Origin: CAZBUB01 sp964494985
GTDB lineage: Bacteria; Desulfobacterota; Desulfovibrionia; Desulfovibrionales; Desulfothermaceae
Length of the DNA stretch: 64,000 nucleotides
Assembly: GCA_964494985.1 (NCBI GenBank)
Contig: CAZBUB010000008.1
Span: forward strand, 1 to 64,000
Direction: 5' to 3'
In this document: positions 16,411 to 25,131 of the stretch, piece after piece
Layout of the letters: every line of letters starts with the position of its first letter
How positions within the stretch are numbered: the stretch's first letter is position 1
The notes under the pieces: generated by a model
What the model saw: only the letters and a program-made list of their open reading frames with translations
Databases searched by the model: none
What the model was told of the DNA's origin: nothing
Translations under genes and position numbers: made by a program

Positions 16411-18726
16411 CTATCTGGTTTCCAGGATCCTGGGCTGGATGAAGATGAGCAGCTCATCCTTACGCTGTTCCTGATAGTTGTTTTTGAAGAGATTGCCCAA
16501 CAGGGGCAGCTTAGCCAATCCTGGAACTCTGCCCCTGGAGCTTTGCTCCCTAACTTGCTGAACACCTCCCAGGACAATGGTCTGTCCGTTTTCCACCATG
16601 AGCTTGGTCTGGGTCCTTCTGGTCTCAATATCATCCCCTGTTCCCTTGTTGTCGTCAGTGATATCCAGATCAAGGAGTATCCTGTTATCCGGGGTTATCT
16701 GTGGGGTGACCACCAACTTGAGCAGGGCGTCCACATACTCGGTGAGGGTGTTCCCTGCCTCATCCAGTTTTTCTGTGCGGATCCTGGTGCCCTGTTCGAT
16801 CTCCGCCTTTTGATTGGTCAAGGTCAGAACCCTGGGCGATGATATAGTCTGGGCTTGGCCTTGCTCCTCGCCAAGGGAGAGTTGGGCATCCAGGGCGAAC
16901 ATATCAGTACCGCTTAGTTTCTGCACAAAAGCGCCCAGGCCAAAGGTGGCCTGGCCCTCCTGGGGCAGATTGACCATGTAGCCGTCGCTGGTAGGGGACA
17001 CTCCATATTCCAGGTCCCCGCCCCTGGCAGAGCCTGAATATTCACCCCCCCATCTCATGCCCAAGCCCCTTTGAAAATTGTCAGTAGCGTAAACCAGCCT
17101 GGCCTGGATCAAAACTTGTCGCTCAGGTCGGTCCAGCTTCTGGGTTACTCCCTGGATTTGATCTAACTTTTCTGCTGTATCCGAGACTATGAGCTGGTTG
17201 GTGCGGCTGTCCACGCTGACTTGTCCCCTTTTAGAGAGGAAGCTGCTCACTTGGGGTTCAAGCTGGGCTGCAGTAGCGTAGTTGATCTGGATGTATTCTG
17301 TCTGTAAGGGGGCGATCTCCTCCTGGCTCTTCTGGGCCTCAAGGGCGGATTTGCGAGCCTGAATAATGCGCTGTCTTTCATTTTCCAGCTTTTTTGCAGT
17401 GGAAATACGCATTATATTCCCTTTACGAACTCGTCCCAGATCCTTTTGCATCAGGACCAAGTCCAGGGCCTGATCCCAGGGGACCTTGATCAGCTTGAGG
17501 GAAATTTTGCCCTGGACATCTTCATCCAGGATCAGGTTAAAATCCCCTACTTCTGCGATCAGGCGCAGCACGTGCTCTATCTCAGCATCCTGCAGGTCAA
17601 TGGAAATGGGTTCTCCTTGGTAGTTTTCCTGCAGGCCAGGGAAAACTTCAGGAGAATCCAGGCCAGCGCCCTGCAGCATGGTATCCGTTTCTGGAGATGG
17701 AATTTGTTCCGGACTTATCCTGGTCTTTCGATTGCCAGCCTTTGCCTGTTCCAGCTTCTGGTCGGTTTCCAGGCCTGGATCCTTTTCCTGTTTAGGACTG
17801 GCAATGTCCTGGAAGGTGATCAGGAGTTGATTACCCTTGCGCTCCAGATTGAAAGGCACCCTTTGCTTGAGACTTACGCGCAGCTCGGTGCCTGAGTCAG
17901 CTTCTTGCAGCCATAAAGACTTGGCAGCAGCCTGGAATTTGTTCAGGTTGTAGAACTTGTCCAGGGCCTCAGGGACTTCCAGCTGAGGCAGGATGATCTT
18001 GATCTCACGTTCTTTTTGGGGCAGGGGTTGGTACTGGATAGGCTTGGTAGCTTCTAAGATGATTCTCAATTGCCTGTCCTGGTCCAGACTGAAGTCCAGA
18101 TCCTGCAGCTTGGGGCTGGGCTCAGAGGGTTTGTCTTGCTTATCCTGGGCTGTATTTGTATCCCTATCAGTCTGCAGTCTGGAGTTGGATATCAAAGACA
18201 GGCGCACCTGGCCAGGCTCACTGTGGGAAACTAGAAACTGAACAGGTTGGCTTAGCTTGAGCCTTAAGGCGCTTATGTTTTGGGAATCTTGAGGCAGGAA
18301 GTCTATGCTTTGAATTGGACAGGACTTTGGAATCTTTGCCAAATCAGGCTTGGGGATTGGCGTGGAGAACTCCAGCCTAAGTTCAGGGTGTTCGTATCCC
18401 GCCTGGACCTGGGCTTTATTAGGGGCGGGAATCAATAGCAGGCAGGAGCCCTGCTTTTGCTCTTGAAATGTAATTTTTTCAAGTTTGGTAGTTGATGTCT
18501 GATCCCGGGGCTCCTTTCGGGAAGCCTCTTCTGGCAGCTGGGTGAAGGTCTGATTGATCTGGGTCCCGGTATCTTGAATCAAATCCTGGTCTGGTTGGCT
18601 CTTGGGTGTGGAGCTTGTACTGCAGCCCCAGATGGGAAAACCAAGCAGCAGAAGATAAAGCCAAACATTGGCTAACATGTTGAGAGTCCAGAAAGTATTG
18701 GGGGTGCGCTTCTGGTTATTCATCAT
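16411..18726 (-). CDS. pilQ: Type IV pilus secretin PilQ
   Basis: PilQ (771 aa from this start) forms the outer-membrane pore of type IV pili. After a hydrophobic N-terminal segment with a possible lipobox (FPIWGC) come two AMIN-like regions, an STN/N0 domain around VFPGLQENYQGEPISIDL, and the secretin core. The core ends VENGQTIVLGGV and PGLAKLPLLGNLFK. The start is placed at ATG 18726, within the pilP stop region and behind AGGTGA. A start at 18762 would add 12 atypical residues. It is the last gene of pilMNOPQ. Confidence 0.95.
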   Translation of the reverse strand: MMNNQKRTPNTFWTLNMLANVWLYLLLLGFPIWGCSTSSTPKSQPDQDLIQDTGTQINQTFTQLPEEASRKEPRDQTSTTKLEKITFQEQKQGSCLLLIPAPNKAQVQAGYEHPELRLEFSTPIPKPDLAKIPKSCPIQSIDFLPQDSQNISALRLKLSQPVQFLVSHSEPGQVRLSLISNSRLQTDRDTNTAQDKQDKPSEPSPKLQDLDFSLDQDRQLRIILEATKPIQYQPLPQKEREIKIILPQLEVPEALDKFYNLNKFQAAAKSLWLQEADSGTELRVSLKQRVPFNLERKGNQLLITFQDIASPKQEKDPGLETDQKLEQAKAGNRKTRISPEQIPSPETDTMLQGAGLDSPEVFPGLQENYQGEPISIDLQDAEIEHVLRLIAEVGDFNLILDEDVQGKISLKLIKVPWDQALDLVLMQKDLGRVRKGNIMRISTAKKLENERQRIIQARKSALEAQKSQEEIAPLQTEYIQINYATAAQLEPQVSSFLSKRGQVSVDSRTNQLIVSDTAEKLDQIQGVTQKLDRPERQVLIQARLVYATDNFQRGLGMRWGGEYSGSARGGDLEYGVSPTSDGYMVNLPQEGQATFGLGAFVQKLSGTDMFALDAQLSLGEEQGQAQTISSPRVLTLTNQKAEIEQGTRIRTEKLDEAGNTLTEYVDALLKLVVTPQITPDNRILLDLDITDDNKGTGDDIETRRTQTKLMVENGQTIVLGGVQQVREQSSRGRVPGLAKLPLLGNLFKNNYQEQRKDELLIFIQPRILETR

Positions 18727-19297
18727 TGTCACCTGCTGAGTGCTGCAGCTTGAGGACCACATTTTTGGTCTCTTCCTGGCCAGTTATGGTCTTGGTACGC
18801 TCTTGGATAAGTACCTGGCTGGGAGAGATGTTGACTACCTTGCCCTGATGAGCGCCCACCTTAGTTCCTTTTCGCAAAACATAGCCCTTGCCGTTGGGCA
18901 ACTCCACCATGGCCAGCGCCTGTTCAGGCTGCTGCGAATCCCAAAGCACGCCTACCAATCTTAGTTGGCTGGGACTGACCCTTTCCAAGGGGGTTTGGAT
19001 CCGCTGGGGCTGCTGTTGTGTCCTTGGTTGTTCCCGAGCTTCTTCAGGCTTAATAAAGGAACGAAAGGGATCAGGTTTGTCCTTAGGGCTATAGTCAAAG
19101 CTGGTGGGTTGGATCCATTGAGGCTGGGAATCTTGTTCGAGATTTTTGGCTTGAGCTTGGAGCATTGCAGGCTGTAGGCCAGAGAGGCAAAGCCCGAGGC
19201 ATAGCAGCACAAGCCATGTCATAAGGCTAAGGTCCTGCTGCACCTTAGGCTTTAAGGCTTTATGTCTTGATATTGAGCTTTGGCGTATTCGGAGCAT
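18716..19297 (-). CDS. pilP: Type IV pilus assembly protein PilP
   Basis: PilP (193 aa) is the periplasmic partner that links PilN/PilO to PilQ. A hydrophobic signal-anchor lies at about residues 25-48. Then follow a Pro/Gln-rich linker and the PilP domain: TPLERVSPSQLRLVGVLWD, then GKGYVLRKGTKVGAHQGKVV. It overlaps pilQ by about 11 bases. Confidence 0.92.
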   Translation of the reverse strand: MLRIRQSSISRHKALKPKVQQDLSLMTWLVLLCLGLCLSGLQPAMLQAQAKNLEQDSQPQWIQPTSFDYSPKDKPDPFRSFIKPEEAREQPRTQQQPQRIQTPLERVSPSQLRLVGVLWDSQQPEQALAMVELPNGKGYVLRKGTKVGAHQGKVVNISPSQVLIQERTKTITGQEETKNVVLKLQHSAGDNDE

Positions 19298-19330
19298 TTG
19301 TTGTCTATCCCTGGCTCTTGCCCCATTGGG

Positions 19331-19939
19331 CTAGTCCTTTTCCTGCTCTTGGAGCTCTTCTTCAGTCAAAGCTCTATAGACAGCAATCCTGGCCGGGGCC
19401 ATAAGTTTGACTTCTGGTCCCGACTGCGGGCCCTCAGGTTGCAATCTCAGGCTTTCAAGTGTCACTAGTCGGTTAAGCCTGGACATGCGACTGAAATACT
19501 GCATCAGGTTATGAAAAGGTCCCTGTACTCTGAGGTTGACCAGCTGTATTGCATAGAATTCCTGCACTTCCTCCTGTCCGGGTTCAAAAAGCAGAAATTC
19601 CACACCCACGTCTTTGCCGAGCTTTTCAATTTCCGCCAGCAGGTTTTCCACATCGTGCATGCTTTCTGGAAGGAGGCTCTGGGCATAAGCCAGCTCCCTT
19701 TGCCTGGATTGAAAATTCTTTTCTAGCTCTGGCAACTGACTGACCTGCTGGGAATAATTCGCGAGCTCTTTGTCCAGGTTAGAAATTGCCTCCCGGTGTC
19801 TTGATATCCGCTGCAGGGAGTCCTGCAAAAAAAAGAGCCAATACAGGGCCAGCAAAAGGGTAAAACACGCAACAAGGAAAAAGATTTTCCTGCCGAGGCT
19901 TAGACTATCGATTTTTTGCAATAGGTCCTGTTTATTCAT
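19331..19939 (-). CDS. pilO: Type IV pilus assembly protein PilO
   Basis: PilO (202 aa) is a bitopic inner-membrane protein that dimerises with PilN. One membrane helix lies at residues 18-37. A coiled coil follows (residues about 40-75), and then a ferredoxin-like periplasmic domain containing LLPESMHDVENLLAEIEKLG, typical of PilO. The gene overlaps pilN by 8 bases. Confidence 0.94.
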   Translation of the reverse strand: MNKQDLLQKIDSLSLGRKIFFLVACFTLLLALYWLFFLQDSLQRISRHREAISNLDKELANYSQQVSQLPELEKNFQSRQRELAYAQSLLPESMHDVENLLAEIEKLGKDVGVEFLLFEPGQEEVQEFYAIQLVNLRVQGPFHNLMQYFSRMSRLNRLVTLESLRLQPEGPQSGPEVKLMAPARIAVYRALTEEELQEQEKD

Positions 19940-20501
19940 TCTGTACCTTTTGCTTTTGCCTGACAGGTCTGATCTGGCAGCTGAAAGCGATCAAGTTCAG
20001 GTTATTTATCTCCTTGCGAGAGGTTTGCCTGAGCGAGATGTCCTGGATATAATCAGAAGCCCGCAGCCTTTGCACATAAGCGGCAAAGGACTGATTGTCC
20101 AAAGCGATGCCCTCTAAGCTGATAACTCCCTGGGCATTGAGATGCAGGGATTCAAACCAGATTCTTTCCCGGGGCAAATTGGACACCAATTCGTCCATAT
20201 AACGCACTGGCTTGGGCTGCTTGAGCCTGATTTTTTTGATGATCTCGATTTTTTCTTGGGTTTCCTCCAGTTTATTCCGTAGGCTGTTTACCTTGGCCAC
20301 CCGTTCCAAGAGCTCTTGTTTACGCTTTTGCTTTTCCAGTTGGGTCTGTTCCAATCTTTTGGCTTGCTGTTCCAGCCTGTATTGGTTAAAGCCTGCAGCC
20401 AGAACAAAAATTGTAAGCAAAGCAACAAACAGTGTCAGCTCTTTGCCTGCCCTGGAGACTTTGGCCCTTTGTTGTCTAGGAAGCAGGTTGATGCGAATCA
20501 T
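19932..20501 (-). CDS. pilN: Type IV pilus assembly protein PilN
   Basis: PilN (189 aa) begins MIRINLLPRQQR, the conserved cytoplasmic tail that binds PilM. A membrane helix (residues about 24-42) and a coiled coil follow, then a periplasmic ferredoxin-like domain. It lies between pilM and pilO in the standard order. Confidence 0.95.
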   Translation of the reverse strand: MIRINLLPRQQRAKVSRAGKELTLFVALLTIFVLAAGFNQYRLEQQAKRLEQTQLEKQKRKQELLERVAKVNSLRNKLEETQEKIEIIKKIRLKQPKPVRYMDELVSNLPRERIWFESLHLNAQGVISLEGIALDNQSFAAYVQRLRASDYIQDISLRQTSRKEINNLNLIAFSCQIRPVRQKQKVQNE

Positions 20502-20532
20502 ATTCCAGGATCCAGTCTAGGTTTTGTCTCTG

Positions 20533-21585
20533 CTAAACTATTTTCCGCAAGGCCAGGCCTACAGCTATAGTGAATTGAGGGCCAATGCTCTGCAGATAGG
20601 CCGGATCAAAACTCCTGCTGTCCCATGTTAAGCGACGAAACGGATCCAGGAGCTGAACCTTTAGATCCAGATTGTGAGCCAGGCTGGAAATTAATCCAGG
20701 CAGAAGACTGCCTCCGCCAGACAAGAAAAGTCGTCCGGGCTGGGTCTCTTCCTGCAAAGAGCCTTGGTAGAAATTGATCAGGCGTTGAATCTCAGAACTC
20801 CAGTTTGAATAGAGCCTTTCTTTCTCCCGGGTCAGGATCTCCTGTTCTTGTTCAGGCATGTCGTCTGCTTGCTGAATGTGCAGCTTTTCCAGCTCCTGCT
20901 GGGGTTTGTCCAGCACAGAAGCTAGCTTTTCCTGGAGCTGTTTGGCCCCAAGGTCCATGTCCCGTACTAAGACCGGCCTGGATTGGGCATAGACACAAAA
21001 AGTTGAGTGCGCTGAACCAATATCCAGTATATAGCTGCTATGTCCATTGTATTCAGGATAGCTGAATTCAAAGCAGTTGCTCAAGGCGAAACCATCAACG
21101 TCCAGAATCAATGCCCCCAGCCCTGCTGCAGAAAAAATGTTCTGCAAATCTTGGACCATTTGTTTTTTGCTGGCCACCAGAATCAAATTTTGGGTGCCTT
21201 CCTGTTGGCCTGGGCCCATAAGCTGGAAGTCCAGATAGACATCCTGCATGTCAAAAGGGATGTATTCCTGGGCCTGGGCCAGAACCGTTTGTTGCATGTC
21301 CCGTGACCTGCGCACAGGAAGATCGAGCTGTTTAATAATCACAGAGTGGCCAGCCAAGGAGGAGACCATGCTTTGCTGTCGAATTTCTAGACTATCCCAA
21401 AAAGTACGGAGACTTTCCCCAAGCCGCTCCGGCTGCTTCAGTTCTTCCTGCTTAAGGGGCATCCTGCCCAGCCGTTGAAGCTGGATTTTTTTCTTGCCTT
21501 CAGCAAGGCAGACAGCCTTGGCCCAACCTTGCCCCAGATCAAGGGCAGGGGAGATTTTTCTTTGCCAAAGTTTCCAGTTCTTCAT
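20533..21585 (-). CDS. pilM: Type IV pilus assembly protein PilM
   Basis: PilM (350 aa) is an actin-like cytoplasmic ATPase fold that binds the PilN tail. ALDLGQGWAKAV is the first phosphate motif, LDIGSAHSTFCVY the second, and FLSGGGSLLPGL the adenosine motif. The start overlaps the stop of the upstream universal stress gene by one base. The pilus motor, pilin and prepilin peptidase genes are not in the window. Confidence 0.94.
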   Translation of the reverse strand: MKNWKLWQRKISPALDLGQGWAKAVCLAEGKKKIQLQRLGRMPLKQEELKQPERLGESLRTFWDSLEIRQQSMVSSLAGHSVIIKQLDLPVRRSRDMQQTVLAQAQEYIPFDMQDVYLDFQLMGPGQQEGTQNLILVASKKQMVQDLQNIFSAAGLGALILDVDGFALSNCFEFSYPEYNGHSSYILDIGSAHSTFCVYAQSRPVLVRDMDLGAKQLQEKLASVLDKPQQELEKLHIQQADDMPEQEQEILTREKERLYSNWSSEIQRLINFYQGSLQEETQPGRLFLSGGGSLLPGLISSLAHNLDLKVQLLDPFRRLTWDSRSFDPAYLQSIGPQFTIAVGLALRKIV

Positions 21586-22034
21586 TATTTTGTTGGCTGA
21601 GGCCTTAAGGTTAAGACTGGGATACTGGCGCTTTTGACCACCCTTTCTGCTACAGAGCCAAAAAGGATGCGGTCTATGCCTTTCCTGCCGTGGGTGCCCA
21701 TGACTATCAAGTCTACCTGGTGTTGATCCGCAAAGTTCAGGATCTCTTCTGCTGCATACCCACTGAGTACATGACCTGTGGCTTTGATTTTGGAGAGATT
21801 TTCTTGGATGAATTTATTCATGGTTTCCTCAGCCCCGGAGATGATTTCGTTGACAAAATTTTCTATGGAGCCGGGCGAGACCTGGAAGCCTACATATTGG
21901 GCTAGCGTAGGGGCAACATAGAGTGCATGTACTTCAGCATTTAGAGCATGAGCTAGGGTCTGGGCATAATCTGCTATTTGGGGGCTGTACTCGGCAAAGT
22001 CTACCGCACAAAGGATGCTTTTGATCTGGGCCAT
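21585..22034 (-). CDS. Universal stress protein, UspA family
   Basis: This is a single-domain UspA protein of 149 aa. ILCAVDFAEYS at the N-terminus and the ATP-binding pattern GTHGRKGIDRILFGSVAERV near residues 115-134 (G-2x-G-9x-G-S/T) are clear. It is probably involved in stress survival, but the target is unknown. It is directly coupled to pilM, an unusual pairing, with about 170 bases free upstream. Confidence 0.93.
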   Translation of the reverse strand: MAQIKSILCAVDFAEYSPQIADYAQTLAHALNAEVHALYVAPTLAQYVGFQVSPGSIENFVNEIISGAEETMNKFIQENLSKIKATGHVLSGYAAEEILNFADQHQVDLIVMGTHGRKGIDRILFGSVAERVVKSASIPVLTLRPQPTK

Positions 22035-22201
22035 AGCTTTTACTCCTAAAAGGTTTGGGGTATACTGGAAAAAAAGGTGCTTCGGGCTTTGGCTTTTTGT
22101 TGAAAATAGTTGTCAGTTTTCCATATAAACAGGTATGTTATTGCTTTTCCATGCTTTATTGTCCAAGCATATTACAGGCATGATGGTTATCAGTCGAAAG
22201 A

Positions 22202-22687
22202 TCAGTAGCCTTTAGATTTCTTTATCCTCTTGATCAGATCTGAGCTGGAATAGCCAGGTATCAGGGGTAGGCTCAAGACTAGGCCATTTTGTTCCTCCAC
22301 TATTTCCCTGCCCACTATTGCCTGCTTTGGCCAGTCCCCGCCCTTGATCAGGACGTGAGGCAGTACTGCCTGGATGAGAGCCAATGGAGTATCCTGCTCA
22401 AAGATGAGCACAAAATCCACACACTCCAACGCTGAAAGGAGCCGGGCTCTGTCCATCTCAGTCATGATGGGTCTGGGCCAGCCCTTTAGCCTTTGCACTG
22501 AGTTGTCGCTGTTAAGCCCCACCATCAGCTTGTCCCCATAGGACTTGGCCCTTTGCAAAAGGTCGACATGTCCGGGGTGTAGCAGGTCAAAGCAGCCGTT
22601 GGTAAAGACTAGCCTTTGCCCCTCAAGCAGTCTGGCTCTGGTCTGCAAAAAGTCCTGCAGGCGCATTATCTTTTCTTGACTTTGCAT
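22202..22687 (-). CDS. rfaE2: ADP-heptose synthase, adenylyltransferase domain (RfaE2/HldE-C type)
   Basis: This 161-residue nucleotidyltransferase has the motif GCFDLLHPGHVDLLQRA (HxGH) at about residues 31-47 and KGWPRPIMTEMDRA. It transfers AMP to D-glycero-beta-D-manno-heptose 1-phosphate for LPS core synthesis. It corresponds to the C-terminal half of the two-domain HldE. The kinase half must be encoded elsewhere. An internal ATG at 22666 is an alternative start. It lies 9 bases after the Crp/Fnr gene. Confidence 0.9.
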   Translation of the reverse strand: MQSQEKIMRLQDFLQTRARLLEGQRLVFTNGCFDLLHPGHVDLLQRAKSYGDKLMVGLNSDNSVQRLKGWPRPIMTEMDRARLLSALECVDFVLIFEQDTPLALIQAVLPHVLIKGGDWPKQAIVGREIVEEQNGLVLSLPLIPGYSSSDLIKRIKKSKGY

Positions 22688-22696
22688 ACAGAAGGC

Positions 22697-23395
22697 TCAC
22701 TCCCCCAACCTGAATTCTCCGTTAGAGAGCTGGGTGAGTCTTGTCTGGTTTTGGATCAAGATGTTTTTTTTCCGTATTTCCACAAGACCTTCTTTGGCCA
22801 GCCTGTTAAAGGTCCGGGAGAGGGTTTCCTGGGAGGTCCCCAAAATTTTGGCCAGCGTGCCTTTAGATACATCCAGGCTGAGGCTGTGCTCCTGGGCATC
22901 ATTATCTTGCAGGCCTTGCAGGTGCAGAAGGTATGCCGCTAGCCTTTGCGGGATTTCCTTTAAGGCTAAATCTTCAATAAGCCTGGTGAAGTCCCGCAGC
23001 CTCCTGGAGAGGACTGCCAGCATGTTCATACTCAAGGAAGGATCCTGGGTGATTAGCCTAAGCAGGTCCTGCCTGGCCAAGAAGAGCATTGTGCTCTGCT
23101 GCATAGCCTGGGCATTGGCCGGGAACTTTTCTCCTGCAAAAACCGGGACCTCCCCAAAGGGTTCACCTGGGCCAAATAGATGCAGGATCTGCTCTTTTCC
23201 TTCCAGGGAGAGCTTAAATATCTTTACCCTACCCTGCAATAGGATATAAAATCCTACTGCGGTCTGCCCTTCTTGAAAAATGATTTCCGCGGACTGAAAT
23301 GTCTTAGTTTTGGCTATCCTGGCCAGCTTTTGCAGTTGAGGCTTTGGAAGACCGGCAAATAAAGGGATTTGGGCCAGTCCCTGTTGCATAATCAT
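22697..23395 (-). CDS. Crp/Fnr-family transcriptional regulator
   Basis: This regulator has 232 aa. The N-terminal cyclic-nucleotide-binding-like domain contains GRVKIFKLSLEGKEQILHLF and GEPFGEVPVFAG. The C-terminal Crp-type helix-turn-helix is TLAKILGTSQETLSRTFNRLA. There is no N-terminal Fnr cysteine cluster, so an oxygen-sensing iron-sulfur role is unlikely. A resemblance to Desulfovibrio nitrosative-stress regulators (HcpR) is possible but unproven. It follows hflX by 6 bases. Confidence 0.92.
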   Translation of the reverse strand: MIMQQGLAQIPLFAGLPKPQLQKLARIAKTKTFQSAEIIFQEGQTAVGFYILLQGRVKIFKLSLEGKEQILHLFGPGEPFGEVPVFAGEKFPANAQAMQQSTMLFLARQDLLRLITQDPSLSMNMLAVLSRRLRDFTRLIEDLALKEIPQRLAAYLLHLQGLQDNDAQEHSLSLDVSKGTLAKILGTSQETLSRTFNRLAKEGLVEIRKKNILIQNQTRLTQLSNGEFRLGE

Positions 23396-23401
23396 GGGAT
23401 C

Positions 23402-25060
23402 CTAGTAAGCTGCCTCGGTTACTGCAGTCAAAGTGGCGGGCAGTCTCTGCAGCACAACCTGGATCAGATCTTGCAAGTGCTCCTGTTGCAGGGCAGAGAT
23501 AGGCACCGCATTGGGGTACTCGTTGCGCAAAGACTGCCTGCGCCAGCTGTCTAGGCTGTCCCACTTGTTCAAGGCCAAAACTTCTGGAATATGCCCCAGG
23601 TCCATATCCTGGATGATATCCTGGACAGCCTGAATCTGGAGCTGGACTTCGGGATGGCTGGCGTCAGCCACATGCAAGAGAACATCAGCATAGGAAAGCT
23701 CTTCCAAGGTAGCCCTGAAAGCCTCCTTGAGGTTTTCCGGCAAAAAGCGGATAAAGCCCACAGTGTCCGTAAAAATGGCTTGCTGCTCCGGTCCCAGGCT
23801 GAGCTTTCTGCTCGTGGGGTCCAGGGTGGCAAATAGCTTGTCCGCAGTTTGTACTCTGCTTTTGGTCAACACATTAAGCAGAGTGGACTTCCCAGCATTA
23901 GTATAGCCCACTAAGGCCACAATAGGCAAGCCGGCCTGATTCCGTCTGCGCCGGGTGGCATCCCTTTGGGAGCGCACCTTGTGTAATTCCTTGCTGATTT
24001 TGGTCTTACGTTCCCTGATTCTTCGTCTGTCCATCTCCAGTTTAGTCTCTCCAGGTCCTCTGCCACCGATGCCTCCAGCAAGCCTGCTCAAAACACGATT
24101 TTTACCTACAAGCCTGGGCAGGGTGTATTCCAACTGGGCCAGCTCCACCTGGAGCTTCCCCGCACTGCTGCTGGCATGCTGGGCAAAGATGTCCAGGATA
24201 ACCTGGGTGCGATCCAGGATTTTTCGCTCAGTTATTGAGGCTAGATTGCGCATCTGTGCAGGAGTCAGCTCCTGATTAAAGACCAGGATAGAGGCCCCGG
24301 TCTGCAAAGCCTGGACCTCAAGCTCGGCCAGTTTCCCTTTGCCCAGAATGTGTTTAGGGTTAAGGGCCTTGACCCTTTGGATCAGGCAGTCCGAAACTTG
24401 AAGTCCGGCTGTCTGCGCAAGGGCCTCTAATTCTTGCAGGGAGTTGGCTTGGGTTTTTTTGGATTCTAGCCCCACACTGATTAAAAGGGCTTTTTCCTGA
24501 TCAGGGAGATCGTCAAGCTTGAGAGTATTGCGGGAGAATTCCTCCTCCAGGGATTGGGCTTGAGCAATGAAGTCCACATCAGAAAGTTCCCAGGCTTGCA
24601 CTTCAGAGACAGAATACATTGCCTGTCTAGGATTGGAAGGCAATAGGTGGGCCCATTGAAAGCTCACTGGAGAGCCTTCAGGAGTCACGTTGAGAACAGC
24701 CACAGAATCAAGGCGCAAAAAGACCATATCCATAAGGTCTTCATTACTTAGTCTGTCAGAACCCAGGTGGGTGTGCAACAAGCGCAGGCCTCGCAATCTG
24801 CCTGGGCTTTGCCTTTGTCTGCCCAGCTCGGGGATGACTATTCTGTCCGCATCTCCCACAATAACCATTACTGGTCTGCCTTGTCGGTTAATTAAAAGAC
24901 CGAGCTGACGTCCTATATCCGCACTCAGGCTCGCTAATTCCCAAGCTTGTTCCTTGCTATATCCACCTTGGCCTGGGAGCCTCCTGCGGTACAGGTGGTT
25001 TAAGGCCTTGACTTGGCTGGGTTTAAGACCAGTTGTGTTTCCCCAAATCTTTCCTGCTAT
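23402..25060 (-). CDS. hflX: GTPase HflX, probably starting at an ATA codon
   Basis: HflX is a ribosome-binding GTPase that splits stalled ribosomes. The G1 motif GYTNAGKSTLLNVLT is near residue 385, G3 is DTVGFI, and G4 is NKWD. The N-terminal HflX domain has PKHILGKGKLAELE and GPGETKLEMDRR. The first ordinary start is ATG 24868 (488 aa), with no binding site. The frame stays open upstream for 64 more codons reading GLKPSQVKALNHLYRRR, an extension I recall from delta-proteobacterial HflX. The stretch contains no ATG, GTG or TTG. AAGGAAGGGG at 25074-25065 lies four bases before ATA at 25060-25058, which gives 552 aa. Confidence 0.9.
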   Translation of the reverse strand: MAGKIWGNTTGLKPSQVKALNHLYRRRLPGQGGYSKEQAWELASLSADIGRQLGLLINRQGRPVMVIVGDADRIVIPELGRQRQSPGRLRGLRLLHTHLGSDRLSNEDLMDMVFLRLDSVAVLNVTPEGSPVSFQWAHLLPSNPRQAMYSVSEVQAWELSDVDFIAQAQSLEEEFSRNTLKLDDLPDQEKALLISVGLESKKTQANSLQELEALAQTAGLQVSDCLIQRVKALNPKHILGKGKLAELEVQALQTGASILVFNQELTPAQMRNLASITERKILDRTQVILDIFAQHASSSAGKLQVELAQLEYTLPRLVGKNRVLSRLAGGIGGRGPGETKLEMDRRRIRERKTKISKELHKVRSQRDATRRRRNQAGLPIVALVGYTNAGKSTLLNVLTKSRVQTADKLFATLDPTSRKLSLGPEQQAIFTDTVGFIRFLPENLKEAFRATLEELSYADVLLHVADASHPEVQLQIQAVQDIIQDMDLGHIPEVLALNKWDSLDSWRRQSLRNEYPNAVPISALQQEHLQDLIQVVLQRLPATLTAVTEAAY

Positions 25061-25064
25061 AGTG

Positions 25065-25074
25065 CCCCTTCCTT
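25065..25074 (-). promoter_or_regulatory. Strong ribosome binding site ahead of an ATA codon (hflX)
   Basis: On the minus strand the sequence reads AAGGAAGGGG, then CACT, then ATA. It is the only good Shine-Dalgarno in the region and decides the proposed hflX start. ATG, GTG and TTG are all missing from the 64 codons downstream. Confidence 0.7.
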
Positions 25075-25131
25075 GTTTATTTTTTTCTCCTGGCTTGCAG
25101 GGGGATGTCTCCCTTGGTTCCAGATAACTGT

